A stretch of 13,662 nucleotides of DNA from UBA4064 sp050179135. GTDB taxonomy: Bacteria; Desulfobacterota; Desulfobacteria; Desulfobacterales; Desulfatirhabdiaceae. Below are positions 13,478-13,662 of this stretch, piece by piece. The stretch is taken from the NCBI GenBank assembly GCA_050179135.1, contig JBFXFK010000138.1, forward strand, positions 1-13,662, given 5' to 3'. The position numbers and the translations under genes are program-made. The first letter of the stretch is position 1, and the number at the start of each line of letters is the position of its first letter. The notes under the pieces were generated by a model, which was given only the letters and a program-made list of their open reading frames with translations, had not been told where the DNA came from and made no database searches.

Positions 13478-13662
13478 TCAGGCATGGTGATCAAACAAAA
13501 TCCCGACCATTTGTTCCATTTTGGCAACCAGATCCAAAAAGCTCTCCTCGGGAATTTCCCGGATGACTTTATCCGTGCCGGATTCCACCACTCGTATCAT
13601 GATCCGTCCGGATTCCTTGTGTTGGGTAAATTTGAGCCCCACCTGGTTCATTTTTAACAAAT
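13478..13662 (-). CDS. flaG: FlaG-family flagellar protein (C-terminal part)
   Basis: The frame is open to the right edge, so only about 61 codons are present. The sequence matches the conserved end of FlaG: VGLKFTQHKESGRIMIRVV, then VIREIPEESFLDLVAKMEQM near the middle, ending GILFDHHA. FlaG proteins are usually about twice this long, with a variable N-terminus, so the true start lies outside the window and the apparent TTG at 13660 should not be used. FlaG influences filament length or assembly in some species; it is normally next to flagellin or fliD genes, which would then lie to the right. Confidence 0.88.
   Translation of the reverse strand, partial: LLKMNQVGLKFTQHKESGRIMIRVVESGTDKVIREIPEESFLDLVAKMEQMVGILFDHHA

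Noticed and set aside
1..13662. CRISPR array, tRNA or rRNA genes, transposase, phage genes
   Set aside because: I saw no regularly spaced direct repeats, tRNA-like cloverleaf, rRNA sequence or transposase/integrase motif.

Overview
The window is part of a bacterial flagellar and chemotaxis-type signalling locus. Gene order (flgB-flgC-fliE-fliF-fliG-fliH), NtrC-class control and sigma-54 promoters fit a delta-proteobacterial (Desulfobacterota) flagellate. That assignment rests on protein character and gene order and is low confidence. There are no tRNA, rRNA, CRISPR, phage or transposase genes.

Layout. (1) 1-4011, minus strand: a basal-body operon reading flgB, flgC, fliE, fliF, fliG, then the first codons of what is probably fliH, which runs off the left edge. 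A good sigma-54 promoter lies just upstream of flgB. (2) 3997-4618: a divergent intergenic region with one copy of a 107-bp terminal-inverted-repeat element and a hairpin. (3) 4619-6234, plus strand: a translationally coupled pair, an SH3b-domain envelope protein and a lytic transglycosylase. They are followed at 6410-6967 by a Rossmann/SLOG-like protein of unknown role with its own candidate sigma-54 promoter. (4) 7119-8186, minus strand: a sigma-54 activator (FlrC/FleQ-like, no receiver domain) preceded by a near-consensus sigma-54 promoter. (5) 8187-8829: about 640 bp without genes but rich in palindromes. (6) 8830-10222, minus strand: a receiver-STAS fusion and a CheX-type phosphatase. (7) 10431-13323, minus strand: a compact signalling operon of receiver, small PGM-motif protein, HDOD protein and GAF-histidine kinase, downstream of the C-terminal end of a FlaG-like gene.

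Working model (inference): the activator at 7119-8186 acts with sigma-54 at the promoters of flgB, the SH3b/transglycosylase pair, the SLOG-like gene and its own gene. The transglycosylase would open peptidoglycan for the rod. The CheX phosphatase would reset one or both receiver proteins. The kinase/HDOD/receiver operon would feed a signal into motility.

Features most worth following up are an in-frame stop five codons after the best start signal of flgB, two families of dispersed palindromic repeats (one with TA-flanked inverted ends and a pairing-preserving internal stem), and the unplaced SLOG-like gene embedded in the motility locus.
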